Positions 45,401 to 56,144 of a stretch of DNA of 64,000 nt are shown one piece after another. Positions within the stretch are counted from its first letter, which is position 1. The number at the start of each line of letters is the position of its first letter. Below the pieces are notes generated by a model. The model made no database searches and was not told the origin of the DNA. It worked only from the letters and a program-made list of their open reading frames with translations. Where the stretch lies: contig OX344764.1 of NCBI GenBank assembly GCA_947034895.1, positions 66,941,348 through 67,005,347 on the forward strand, written 5' to 3'. The stretch is from Rhytidiadelphus loreus. Its lineage: Eukaryota; Streptophyta; Bryopsida; Hypnales; Hylocomiaceae. The position numbers were made by a program, and so were the translations under genes.

Positions 45401-46660
45401 CTCATTGATGACCCAACAATTCTTACTGGAGAATATAACTTGGTTTCCAGAGTCGGCAATTGCTCCAACCGAGATGAGATTTTTCTTCATACTAGGGACG
45501 TAAGAAACGGTCTTTAACTTTATTGTGCCGTTTTCAGTCTGAACAGTGGTAGGACTGAAGCCTATTACAAGATGCGACTCCCCCCCTCCAGTTTTGATTT
45601 CACGAATCTCTACACCGGAGGAGTTTGGAGAACGATCTAATTTTTGAATGTCTGACGCTATGTGGCATGTGGCCCCACTATCAAGATACCAGGGGCCGTT
45701 CCCCCAATGATAGTATGGATCATAATAGTCATAAGCTAATTCTGATTCAAAAAACTCGGCCGAGTTTGCGTACTCTATGGTCTTGGTTTCTTGGACGTGA
45801 TAACCGCGCGGATTGGGCGGCAGTCTACAGTCCCGAGCAAGATGCCCTCGCTTGGAGCAATTGTAGCAGATTGGAGGAGGTCGATTTCCGTATTGGTGCC
45901 GACCTGGGAAGCCTCGTCTTGGGAAACTTGGGAAGCTTCGTCCTCTGATCATATATGGCCAGCGTCCTCCTCCGTGGCCACGTCCAGCGCCTGGTGACTG
46001 TATCGATGTTCTCTGAAAGCTGGCAGCGAGGGCTTCTTCATCTCCTAGTTGCTGGTGACAGTGTTGACGCCTGTGGAATTCTAACAGTAAACTGGCGTTG
46101 AGTTTTTCGAAACTCATATTGGAATCCAAATGCGTGAGAGTCTGAATAGTACTCTCATATGACCTTGGAAGACCGTTTAAGACTATTTGGTTAACGTTTC
46201 TGTCAGACATCTTCTCTCCTATGCTTGCTAACCGGTTCTTTAGTTCTCTAGCTCTCTTTATATACTCTTCTATCGAGCTACCTTCATTCATCTTTAGTGA
46301 CTGCAATTTTCCCATCAAAGTGAGGATCTAAGACTGATCTCCAGAATTGAAGTGATCCTTCAGAGTTTTCCAGATCAATGCAGGATCGGAGTGCTCAGCG
46401 ACAAGATCGACTAAGTCATCGGATACGGACAACAACAGTAAGCGGCAAGCTAATACTTTTTTTCTTTTCAACTGAATTTCAGTCAGTGTCTCTCCATCAA
46501 CTACTGCAGGAAATGCGGTAGGGTTTTGCTCTGTTTCAGTAGCTCCCCATTGCCCCTCAGTTCTCAGCATGGCCTTCATTTTGAAGGCCCAGACATAATA
46601 GTTTTAAAACCCTTTCAACTTATCTCCTTCTCTCATGACTACGCTCGAGCCCTTAGCCAT
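42417..46660 (-). pseudogene. copia gag-pol polyprotein, nearly intact but with stops
   Basis: Starts at ATG 46,660 (MAKGSSVVMREGDKLKGF) with an in-frame TAA where an Asn/Thr of the gag motif would be, continues (YYVWAFKMKAMLRTEG), meets a stop at 46,328, then runs open for ~1,150 codons to 42,869. Domains there: CCHC knuckle CYNCSKRGHLARDC, protease WYLDSGATCHI, GAG-pre-integrase LWHRRLGHLSYAG, integrase FTDDFSRKSWVYF and RSDRGGEYLSDEF with NGISERRNHT, and RT LKAQLVARGFQQ with LLYVDDLLITGDD. The RNase H part is broken by a TGA after YADADWG and a frameshift before QPTVSLSTTEAKY; it ends at 42,417 (KHIEIQHHFIRD, TKDPLADFFTKPL). So three stops and one frameshift make it defective. Confidence 0.93.
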
Positions 46661-46807
46661 TTTTCCTCGTTGATCTATCTTGTCCATGAGCAGAGCTCAA
46701 CTGACTTCGATTCTCTTCGACAATCTACTTCGTTCAGGAACAAGGCTCAACTGATTCTATCGGTACGCTCTCTATTCACTCATCTAAGTTTTCTATCGCT
46801 TTCTATC

Positions 46808-46819
46808 GCTCTGATACCA
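46808..46819 (-). promoter_or_regulatory. Primer-binding site for initiator Met-tRNA
   Basis: TGGTATCAGAGC on the minus strand, immediately inside the 5' LTR, the usual plant copia PBS. Confidence 0.95.
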
Positions 46820-47118
46820 TGTTGCAAGTAACTACACAGACAAGACACAAAGACGCATAATAGGTAATTCAAGTGACTTCAATTAGGAGAGCCAAGTGGG
46901 TTGTTATATACATGCTTACGCTGGAGTCCCACTACTTGGACAACTTAACTGCCACTAAGTACTTATCACTAAGTGGGTTCATTACCACTAAGCTGCATTA
47001 CTAAGTTGATATGTACAGTACTATTGTGAGTTTGTTACTGGCTAACTCTTAACTGTGCTTTCGTAGGTTGGATGAAAGGCACACGGATGAGAGAGGGCTG
47101 AGGGCAGTAACGCCAACA
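46820..47118 (-). repeat. 5' LTR (in element orientation)
   Basis: 299 bp, same ends as the LTR at 41,499-41,797. Confidence 0.95.
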
Positions 47119-47860
47119 TAGTCCACCAGACTCGGCATATTTGTTCTTCTGATCTGGAAAAATACTGTTGTACCTTGAGTCCAATTTTTGAAAAGATACA
47201 TTCTAATTTAGCTTAATATTGTAGTTTAAGGTTTCTGCTAGAGCTGGAAAATGTGGCACACAGTTATAGGATTAATTGTGAAGTGTGTGCAGTGAGGGAC
47301 CAATAGCTGGAGTTTGAGAAAAACACAAGATGAAACTCCTTGAAGCACCCAAATTGGAGCTTGAATGGAATTTGGTGTTGTGTTTCTTTTGTACTATTCT
47401 TAATTAAGCCTTCCTCTAACACCCCATTAGAAGAGTTTTTTGCGTTCCGGGAGATTGAGAGTTCCCAAACTGTGGAAATTCTGGGAACACTCTAGGAACG
47501 CTACTGCCATATGAGATATAATTAATTAATATATTTTTAATTTTAAAATTTTAAAATTTTAATTTTAATTTAAAAAAAATTATATATATAAATCTTGCTA
47601 ATTGTAAAAGATGCAATGTTAAGAATTGTTGGCCTTGTCAAAGATCACTTATTTGGAAGAGCAAAGAGAATATGAAAGTAGGTCCAACTATTGAGGCTAT
47701 GCATTTTTCATCCAAATTTTGGCAAAGGTAAAATTTCTCTTTCACCACTTCAAATGCTGACTCCTAATGCAGTCTTTGTTGTATTTGAAGAGTTGAGAGA
47801 ATTAAGCATTCCCTCTCTCCATCAACTCTCACCCTAAAAGAATTTCCAACCAAATGAGTT
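47119..47860 (+). other. Paralogous copy of the AAE 3' flank, second part, with a MITE-like insert
   Basis: Resumes at TAGTCCACCAG and follows 18,268-19,040 of the master (TACCTTGAGTCCAATTT, AAAGATACATTCTAATTTAG, later GCAATG...GTTGGC, TTTTTCATCCAAATTTT). Around 47,426-47,590 an extra CATTAGAAGAG...TTCCCAAACTG segment with an AT-rich core is absent from the master and resembles the elements at 8,067 and 58,947. Confidence 0.8.
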
Positions 47861-48322
47861 CTACCATGTTCCTCATTCTGCACACATGGCCGTATCTCAA
47901 AGTGGTGGACTCACCATGCCATGCTTCCGGCGTTGGTTTGCGCATTACTTAGTTTTCCTTCACCATCGATTCACCATCGATTTCTTGTTCATCGTCGATG
48001 ATCTGGAGCTTTTCCGTGAGCTTGGTTTCTTCTCCAGCTTCCGTTCTTCACCCCAGAACAACTCCCCACCTTTGGGACCCCAAGACGTTTCCCAGTGACA
48101 TCCGGTGCAATCAGCGGAGTCCTTGACGAGCCGACTGCATTGCACTGAGCGAGTTTCTTTCTTTCCGACACTGCCATCAGCCTTCGGAGGAAACAGTAAC
48201 GACCGCAGGAACTTCTGTTGACACACATGCAGACAATTATATTGATACAGTATATATGAGGAGCAGATGGACTGAGAGTCGATAGATCTCCAGTTAGGAA
48301 ATAAAAGAAGTTGTGTATACAT
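47861..48322 (-). CDS. Hypothetical exon-like ORF, unrecognised
   Basis: A GC-richer patch. On the minus strand an acceptor-like TGTGTCAACAG (~48,218) is followed by an open frame ending at TGA 47,960 (FLRSLLFPPKADGSVGKKE, ADCTGCHWETSWGPKGGEL, then a Lys/Ser-rich tail). It looks like a terminal exon but I find no upstream exon or known family. A plus-strand frame (47,886-48,098) overlaps it. Low certainty on strand and on existence. Confidence 0.25.
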
Positions 48323-48795
48323 GTACTGTGCAGGAGATTTTGATTAATGCACATGATAAATTTGGACATATTAATCAACTCCTAAATGGTCAGGAGTGGC
48401 CACCCTTGGAGGTAGAGAGGATTTGATATAAATCATATATATGTGAAACTAGTCAAATGGGTCGATACAAGAAATTATATCCTACGTTGTTGAATGGCAA
48501 AAATGTGGTTTTAAAATTGCCAATACAAGAAATTATATCTCCTCACATTATATTGTTGAATGGTGAACATGTGGTTTCAAAATTACTAGAATTAGCTATA
48601 ATAACACTAATAGAAAGCATACCTAAATAAAGTAAATTTTAAGGTTTGAAGTTTATTTCACTATCTCCTCACATAATGATAGATGTGGATATAAAAGCTT
48701 AGTCTATTCTAGGTCAATTCAAGCATGTCTTTGAATAGCATAAGCTTTCAAGCACAATGTAATTCTATATTGTCCTTTTTTATTTGTTTTTTAGT

Positions 48796-50554
48796 TCAAG
48801 TGGGATTGAACACCTCTATCATCTTTGGAGAAGTTGTTGGAGTGAAGCGCTCAATTACTACACCATCTTTGCCAATGACAAATTTGGCAAAGTTCCACTT
48901 GATATTGTCTCGATATAATCCTTGGATTCCACCTCTAGTGGCTTTCAAGAACTTGAATAAAGGATGTTGGTGTGGCCCATTCACCTCAATCTATTCCAAC
49001 ATGGCATGCAACTCTTAGGAATATTAATAATGATGTTGGTCCCAATTCCATCATGAAAGAAGAGTCTATAGAAGTAGTTTGATTAACCATACTTCTAGCT
49101 AGGACATGGGTAGGCCAAGCTACTAACTTTGTAGAATAATACTTCTATCAATTGCAGTTGAAGTATAAAACATCTATCAATAATAAACATGTAACTCACA
49201 CAGTTTGGATATAATTTTGAAATTCTAAAGGTCCATTTGGATCTCTCAAACTTGAATTTCATTGTGACATGGTTCCAAACTAGACATGTTTTGTATAGAT
49301 GGTAGTTTCTAATTTGCTATTATCAACCCCAAGTGAAAACTAAAGATGTCATCCTTCATTTCCATACCATTTGACTTCTACAAGAACATAAGAACTTCAC
49401 ACTCCAATTTAAATAATTTAAATAATAAATTTAGTAAAAGAGATATAAAGAAGTACAAATAGAAAGAGACACATGGAAATAAGGCTCATGAGTTGTTTGA
49501 AATTATAATAGGTAGCTCAAAATTGGAGGAGGATTACAAGGTATAGTACCTATGTTGCCACTCTTTGACTTGGAGTGTGCTATTTCCTGTATCTCTATTC
49601 CACAATTGAATTACCTCATGCATATCAATAAGTGTACCTTTTCAAAGAGAGGAAAAGTTCCCTCGTATTTTTCTTCAACAAATTCCTTGATTTGTGCGTT
49701 AGTACCAGGCTCCATTTCTGCAAATTGATTGCATGGGAATGCCAAAACCTCAAGCCCTTCACTCCAACACCCAAAACATGATGCAACATCAAAACAAGTG
49801 TAGAAAGTCACATTAGAAGTCACATCTCAGGAGATTTCCAATAGACTTCATGTTATCTTAAGAGTTGCCTATGGGACATGTACAAATCTTGTGGTATGAA
49901 AATGATACCATCATTCCTATACTTCTCGTAAATCTCCTGTAGTTCAGTGTAGTCGCGGTCTGTAAGCCCACTGAGGACAAAGGCCACAAACATGCCAAAT
50001 TAGAAGGTGTTCATATCAATTTCGAAACCACACTTGAATCTTAATAAGGAAGCTGTAAAACAATGAAATTCAAGGCATAGAACTTCTAAGCAAGTATGAA
50101 GGTGATAGCAAAAGAATTCATGAGAAAAGATTACACAATCTTGAAAGATAATAAAATATTTAATCCAAAAATATCACAAAATAATTGATCTCAGAAAGCC
50201 CTCACTATGACACCTATAAATCACTAACATTACATTGTATAATGAAGGGTATCATATTACCATTTAGAAGCCACATTCAAAAGAACAATAATCTTGTTTG
50301 CATACTTGCTCAATTTAGTATCACGTCCATCAATATTCTATTGTCACAGGCAACATTGAATTACTATCTTAATGAATCCAACTAAACTAGTATGTGCTCA
50401 AATGTATAGAGGTGATCAAATATAAACAACATGATCCGCCAGCTCCTATTTTGTGGTATGTAAACTTATTCCGAAATCTGTTGACATTTCATACCTTGAC
50501 AGTGAATTCGAAAATGCTCTTCTGAGGTACCAAATGAGCCTCTGATTGAAACAT
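48796..50554 (-). CDS. Glutathione-peroxidase-like protein (Cys type), five coding exons, ~170 aa
   Basis: Minus-strand exons, all GT-AG and in phase: 50,495-50,554 (MFQSEAHLVPQKSIFEFTVK), 50,261-50,337, 49,909-49,970, 49,638-49,756 and 48,796-48,990. The enzyme reduces hydroperoxides. Catalytic residues: Cys46 (NVASKC, codon TG|T split by an intron; not selenocysteine), Gln77 (LAFPCNQF) and Trp138 (KWNFAKF). The position of the resolving Cys of thioredoxin-dependent plant enzymes is occupied by Glu (IKEFVEEKY), so the reductant may differ. The end VFNPT at 48,796 is one option; a donor at GAG|GTGTTC just before it could lead to a further small exon near 48,740. No signal peptide is visible; a cytosolic form is suggested, though the frame is open upstream of the ATG to an acceptor at 50,598. 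Confidence 0.9.
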
Positions 50555-51245
50555 TCTGCAGCAAACTCTCAATGAAAAATCGCTGAACAGCTTCAACCCT
50601 GAAAATGGTATGAAAAGACTCCTTAATTACATGCAACTAACAATGGTCACAACGTTGAAAAGATTTCATCGTGCACAATTGGTTATCACAGCATTTGCAA
50701 ATATGTAGACGCAAATCAGCAACAGTTTCTCCACCTGATAAAACACTTCACAGTCGCCATACACAACATAAAATTCTGCTGGCGGTAGGTCTTTCAGACA
50801 AATGGGAAGTTGTTTTTTCCTGAAAAGCTTGGCAGGCGCCTCCATGATTCGGAATCACCTGACGCACGCACCGTGATCAGGAATGCACAACAATTTCTGT
50901 CGATACTCAGGCCACAATTCAAAATGCGTTTTCCAACGAGAGTCGCAATAGCAAACTCTAAACTGTATCAACGAAGCTGGGAATTGATTCTGAGTGCGCC
51001 ATCACAAAACCTAATTCCAATCACCTCTCTGTCTGCTTAGTTCTGTTTCTGCCATTTCTCTCTTCCCTCGATCGCAAATGCAGAAAAATTGAAGACAAAC
51101 ATGCCAATGGGCGCAGATTTGCTCACAAATCTCCGACACAATTAGGGTTTATCACAGAGTAAGTTGCAAGGATTCATACGATTGTTCATCCAAGTAAGGA
51201 TGAGTTCCGAGGTTCCAGGACCTGCGACGTGTCGCACTTTCATAA
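50555..51245 (-). promoter_or_regulatory. GPX 5' UTR, 5'-UTR intron and upstream region
   Basis: An acceptor (TTTTCAG) at 50,599 indicates an intron upstream of the ATG. A GC-richer patch at 50,790-51,110 is probably the first, mostly non-coding exon and promoter. On the minus strand it holds an ATG frame (MEAPAKLFRKKQLPICLKD...) that could be an upstream ORF or an alternative N-terminal exon. Confidence 0.4.
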
Positions 51246-51329
51246 GTCAGCATGGCCGAGTGGTCTAAGGCGCCAGACTCAAGTTCTGGTCTTCGTAAGG
51301 GGGCGTGGGTTCGAACCCCACTGCTGACA
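51246..51329 (+). tRNA. trnL-CAA: tRNA-Leu (anticodon CAA)
   Basis: Acceptor arms GTCAGCA (51,246-51,252) and TGCTGAC (51,322-51,328) pair; discriminator A at 51,329. D arm GGCCGAGTGGTCTAAGGC (A box), anticodon stem CCAGA/TCTGG with loop CTCAAGT and anticodon CAA at 51,290-51,292, long type II variable arm, and GGTTCGAACCCC (B box). No intron; a TTTT terminator follows at ~51,339. It reads UUG codons in the cytosol. Confidence 0.97.
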
Positions 51330-52379
51330 AAGATGCTCCTTTTGGTTTTACAATCTTTGAAACTAAAACCCTAAAATGAAATCAAAAGTAATTTTGTTAA
51401 TTTTTTTATTTTAAAAAAATTCAAAATTCAATATATTTTCTTGTGAGTCGAAACCCCACGAAACAAAGTCCATGTACCCCTCCTCATTGAGGTTTTCCGA
51501 TAGTACCAAGAATACCAAGATTGTGGGACACATGGTCCAAGAAATCTCATTGGTATCTTATCAACTTATCTTAACCCCTTTAGGATGTTAGCAGTTGTAC
51601 ACTTTTGTATACTATGTAGTAAAATACAGTCTGACTCGCATTAAAGTCTGAAATCTGAAAATGTGATAGTGCACAAGTTTCCATCAATAGATTAATAGAT
51701 TTATCCAAAATTTTGCATTTTTGTCTCACATCCCAAGTTTTGAATTGAATTTCAGCAATTAATGAGAAGAATCACATGTTGAACAAAAGGAAAGAAGCAA
51801 TGAGCCATCCACTTACATTTGCCCACCTCAAACCATACAACAAAAACACATTAAAACTCACTACACATTTAATGGAAAGCGAAAACATTGGAAAGAGAAC
51901 CCAATTAAGGCAAGGCATATTGTATTGTATAAAAATTCGTAGGCCAGTTTGGGCTGCTAACATCCTAAAGAGGTTAAGGTATGGATATTTAAAGTGTTAT
52001 CTATAAGTGTACCTTGGATTCTCATTGGTTCACATGCATCATTAGACACAATGTAAATAAACTAATATGAACATTCAAAGTATCATCTACAAGTGTATCA
52101 AAAATTGGCCCTAAAATTTCTATTGATTGACATGCATTATTAGACAAGGTATAAATAAATTAATATGAATATTCAAAGTGTTATTTATGAGTGTACTGAA
52201 AATTGACAATCGGATACTTGTAGGCTTTTATGTTCAAATTGTCTTTATTATAGATAATAAACATTTAGTTTTATAGTTGCTTTTAGATCCTAATGCATAT
52301 CCTAGTTGGAGGTAGGGATGATTGTAGGTGTATGTATCTTGAAATGCATTTAAATTCTTATTTAACTTGTAATTCTTTT
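51330..52379. other. AT-rich intergenic DNA
   Basis: No gene. A small direct repeat is visible: AATATGAA(C/T)ATTCAAAGT...TCTA(C/T)AAGTGTA-like blocks at ~51,985, ~52,070 and ~52,165. Confidence 0.4.
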
Positions 52380-53615
52380 AGAAGAGACTAAGACTGAACA
52401 TCCCTGTAATAGGGCCTCATCTTTTCAAAACCTAACTTTGTTGCCAAAAAAACGAATCAAAACAGTATATATAATAGACCATAAAAATCTCAAGCAAAAC
52501 CAAAAACAGTGTCAAGGTAGGACACTTTTTAGAATTTTGGTACAATGGTAAAATCCTACACATGTCTCCTCAAGTGTTTGTGCATCAAAAATATCTATGT
52601 GACTAAAAAAGATGACAAGATGTCCCATTGCTTGTAAAAGAATATGCTCCAAGTGATCCAAAAAAGGAACTTGTAGACCTGAAGGCTCAGCCTCACCTGT
52701 ACCCATCCCAATGCACACAACAAACCAATGTAGTGTTAGTGAGGTTGTAACAGGTGTCTGCAGCTGAAGGCCAATTGTTATCTATGTCGCAGGTCAACAA
52801 AAACCATGAATAAGAGCAAAACATTGTAAATCAAAGAGCAAACTTGGTGAGTAAAGCAAGATCCTAAGCCAAGTATAAAAATCCCAAAGACCTTTGCCAT
52901 TCCCGTGAGTTACAAAAACTTGAAGCTGAAGAGACGCCCACAACAAAAACACTATGCCACCAAAACTCAACCGCCACAGTGAAAGATGAAACACAAGGGC
53001 AAAGAAGCCACTATATGCAAACTCACTAATTTGAATTTGGGAGGGAAGTTTCATAGGAGTGGTCATAAAGTGGTAGCCAGACTTAATTATTAGGCCACAT
53101 GTAGTGGTATTTAAGTCATTTAGAAAATCACCCTTAGTGGGTGGGTGGGTGGTCAGTTCCACAAATCAGGCTAGTTAATTTAAAAAGAATCCAAATACCA
53201 TTTTAGGTAAACCCATCTAGTAGTAGATGTTTTAATGGATTTTTAAAGAAACCATGGCATAATTAGATATATGTGACCCATGTATTTGGGTTTCTAAAAT
53301 ATCTTTGAAAGCCTGGTGTGGTCATGGAATTAAAATAGTTTCATAGAAGCATTATTTTGGTAACCATAGACCATGTGGGGTTTTAAATTTAGAATTAAAA
53401 AATTAAAGAAATGAAAAATGAAATGTGAACAAAACGGGAGTTTTATTAAAAAAACTAAAGGCAAAAATTGATGTCTTTTAAATTTCCTTGATATTCCACA
53501 AACATGTGGGATTATACAACATAGGAAAAATAAATAAATCAGGTCAAAAGGGCCTACTTCACATAATTTAGCCATTGGATGGATTTAGAAAAATTATGAA
53601 CTAGAGTTGTTCAAA
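52380..53615. repeat. Tandem unit 1 of a ~1.25-kb array
   Basis: Starts at GAAGAGACTAAGACTGAACA and ends at GTTCAAAGGCTGAAG. It includes the conserved box 52,675-52,792 (GACCTGAAGGCTCAGCCTCA, CCTGTACCCATCCC, GTTAGTGAGG.TGTAACAGG, TTGTTATCTATGTCGCAG) and the G-rich motif GTGGGTGGGTGGGTGG at 53,137-53,152. Nearly identical to unit 4. Minus-strand open frames inside it recur in unit 4 because of the copy, not because of proven coding. Confidence 0.92.
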
Positions 53616-54941
53616 GGCTGAAGAAGAAGGGACTTTTACTGAAACACCCCTAACAGGGCTTCACTTTTCCAAAAAACCCAACCTTATGCTAAACTGAGAA
53701 CCACATCAGTTTACATCAAATCATACTTCCATAATTAAAAACTATGGCTATTTGTAAAAATATCTCATTGAAATAGATGCCCAAGGATCTATCTTGGATA
53801 CATATGAGTCCACAGACTCAAAATAAAAGTAACAAGTGCAACAACCCATCCATGTCTATTTATAAAATAACCGCACAAAAGAAGGAAGACTCCTAATAGG
53901 AGTTCATGTGCATGAAAGCAAATTGTTCCATGAATTCCAAATCGGAAGAGTCGGATTTGAAGGCTCAGCCTCACCTGTACCCGTCCCAAACACCAAACAA
54001 ACAAATGTAAAGTGAGTGAGGATGCATCAGGTGTCTGCAGCTAAAGCCAATTGCTATCTATGTCACAAATCCAGCAAATCAAAAAAGGAGAATAGACACA
54101 ACAAGACATAAAGCAAAATAAACTTCAAACAAACAAACTTCACATAGCCCAGTGACCTTTGCCATTCCTCCTTTACTATGGAAGTCCAAGAGTTGCACAA
54201 AAACTAGATCCTCAAAGCTCAAACCACGGTGAATCGTCACAGTCACAACCAAAGATGTGTGACACCAAAAAATGGGAGGCTAATATAAGCCCAAATGGTG
54301 GGAGCAAAAACCTAAAAGAGTCATAATGAGGTAGGTGGGACATAATTGCCCACTACATGCATTAGAATGATTTAAAATTTAAGCACCACCCATAGTGGGT
54401 GGGTGGGTGGTCACTGGTGCTACCCCGCCAAATTTCAAATTAGTTTGAAAAAACTCACATGATGTGCCAACCAATTAAGTTTGGGACATAGAATTTTATC
54501 AAGTTTATCCAAATTGGAGAGGCTCTTAAGCCTAGTTATGGTAAATAGGTCCAAAGTGGAAACTGGTCCATAAAAAGGCCATAAATAAAGAGAATTTCAG
54601 GTATTTACAAAATATAGAATACAAAAAGTATTTTTATAAATTCATGAATTGAATTTATACCTAAAATATAGTGAAAGTATTGGTATAAGCATGTAGTTCT
54701 ATAATTTAGACTACAACCAAATATTTTATTTTAAAAAAAAGGGTGCATTTTATGGGATAAATAATTATATTAAATCAGCATAATTTAATATTATTATTTA
54801 ATTGTAAAAGGAAGGAAAATATTTATATTGGTATGATTTTAATCATACACCAAGGTTCTATGGGATCTTCACATGGCAATGTGTAATGTACTAATCTAGG
54901 GAAAGAAACCCTTAATTGAAAAATATTTCCTAAACGATTGC
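53616..54941. repeat. Tandem unit 2 (diverged)
   Basis: Same order of landmarks: GAAGAAGAAGGGAC start, CCCTAACAGGGCTTCA, box at ~53,955-54,070 (GAAGGCTCAGCCTCACCTGT), CCTTTGCCATTCC at ~54,158, and GTGGGTGGGTGGGTGG at ~54,396. The rest is diverged. Confidence 0.88.
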
Positions 54942-56144
54942 CGAAGAAGACTAAGACAGGACATCCCTAAACAGGGCTCCAACTTTTCAAAACCTTACTT
55001 TGCAGCCACATATAAAATCACTCTAAAGCAATATAGAGTAGTACATAGCAATGTCTGCCTTTGAAGCAAAAAACCATACAATATATGGTCATCTCTAACT
55101 TATAGTATCAAGTGCTTGTCAAGTCTAATCCATAAAAAGCACAAAAAGGATGGTAATATATTCCATGTGCTAGAAAAATTGCTCCATGTCTTCCCAAAAT
55201 TTGGAAATTTTAGACCTGAAGGCTGCGCCTCACCTGTACCCGTCCCAATACACAAAACAAATCAATGTAATGTTAGTGAGGTTGTAACAGGTGTCTTAAG
55301 CGCAAGCCAATTGCTATCTATGTCGCAGATCTGCAAAAACCAAAAGAGAAACTAAATGTTTCAAATCAAAGAGCCCAAAGTTGCAAAATATCCTAAACAC
55401 AATCCAAACATGAAGACCTTTGCCATTCTTGAAAAATATGAGCACTGGAAGATGAAGAATCGCCCAACACAAACGCTCTATGTTGCCAAACTTTAACCGT
55501 CACAGTGAAAGATGACGAGACTATGGCAAAGAGGTCACTATATGTTTACTAATTTAGACATGGGAGAGAGGGAGACTATTTTGAATTTTTAGGAGGGAAA
55601 ATCACATGGTAGTGGTCATAAATGATTTTTATGATGTCCTGCCACCTGTGAATGAATTACTCTCAAGTAGTGGTGATTGTATCCCCATGAAAACTCACCC
55701 TTAGTGGGTGGGTGGGTGGTTCATTTCACCTCAAAGTGTACCAAAAATCAGCCCATGTATTATGGGATGTCCCATAGATGTCTAAAAAAGCTCCTAGTTT
55801 GTGTTTAGAGTTGTCTAAAAAATTAATTAATTTTTTGGGGCTCTTATCTTGTGCAAAAAGATTTAATCTTTTTTGGAAAAATCTCTAAATAATCATAAGT
55901 AAATAATCAATAAAAAAAATACATATATATAAAATATATATATATATAATATATATATATAAAATATATATATATAAAATATATATATATATATTAATGA
56001 TAAACCCAAGGCCAGTATCATGGTAAAACATACTTTAAACCAAATTATATAGGCCTATAGAGATTAAAGGTCAAAGGGACTACTTTCACTTAATAGGCTA
56101 ACTTAGCCTAAAATTCATTTGGACTAATTTAATAGTGCCAAAAA
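54942..56144. repeat. Tandem unit 3 (diverged), with an AT microsatellite
   Basis: GAAGAAGACTAAGACAGGAC start, box at ~55,212-55,330 (GACCTGAAGGCTGCGCCTCA), CCTTTGCCATTC at ~55,418, GTGGGTGGGTGGGTGG at ~55,698, and (AT)n tracts at 55,920-55,996. Confidence 0.88.

Larger units (their letters stand above)
41499..47118 (-). mobile_element. Complete Ty1/copia LTR retrotransposon (5,620 bp)
   Basis: 299-bp LTRs at 41,499-41,797 and 46,820-47,118, both TGTTG...CAACA, differing at about 14 positions by my count (~95% identical). The 5-bp duplication TAGTC lies at 41,494-41,498 and 47,119-47,123. In element orientation (minus strand) the primer-binding site TGGTATCAGAGC (46,819-46,808), complementary to initiator Met-tRNA, touches the 5' LTR. 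A purine tract GCAAAGGAGGA (41,808-41,798) precedes the 3' LTR. The empty site survives as the paralogue near 18,270. Gene order protease-integrase-RT-RNase H is that of copia. Confidence 0.97.

Noticed and set aside
52512..53162. Minus-strand frames (68 and 122 aa) in units 1 and 4 of the tandem array
   Set aside because: Shared only because units 1 and 4 are recent copies; disrupted in units 2 and 3, with no domain.
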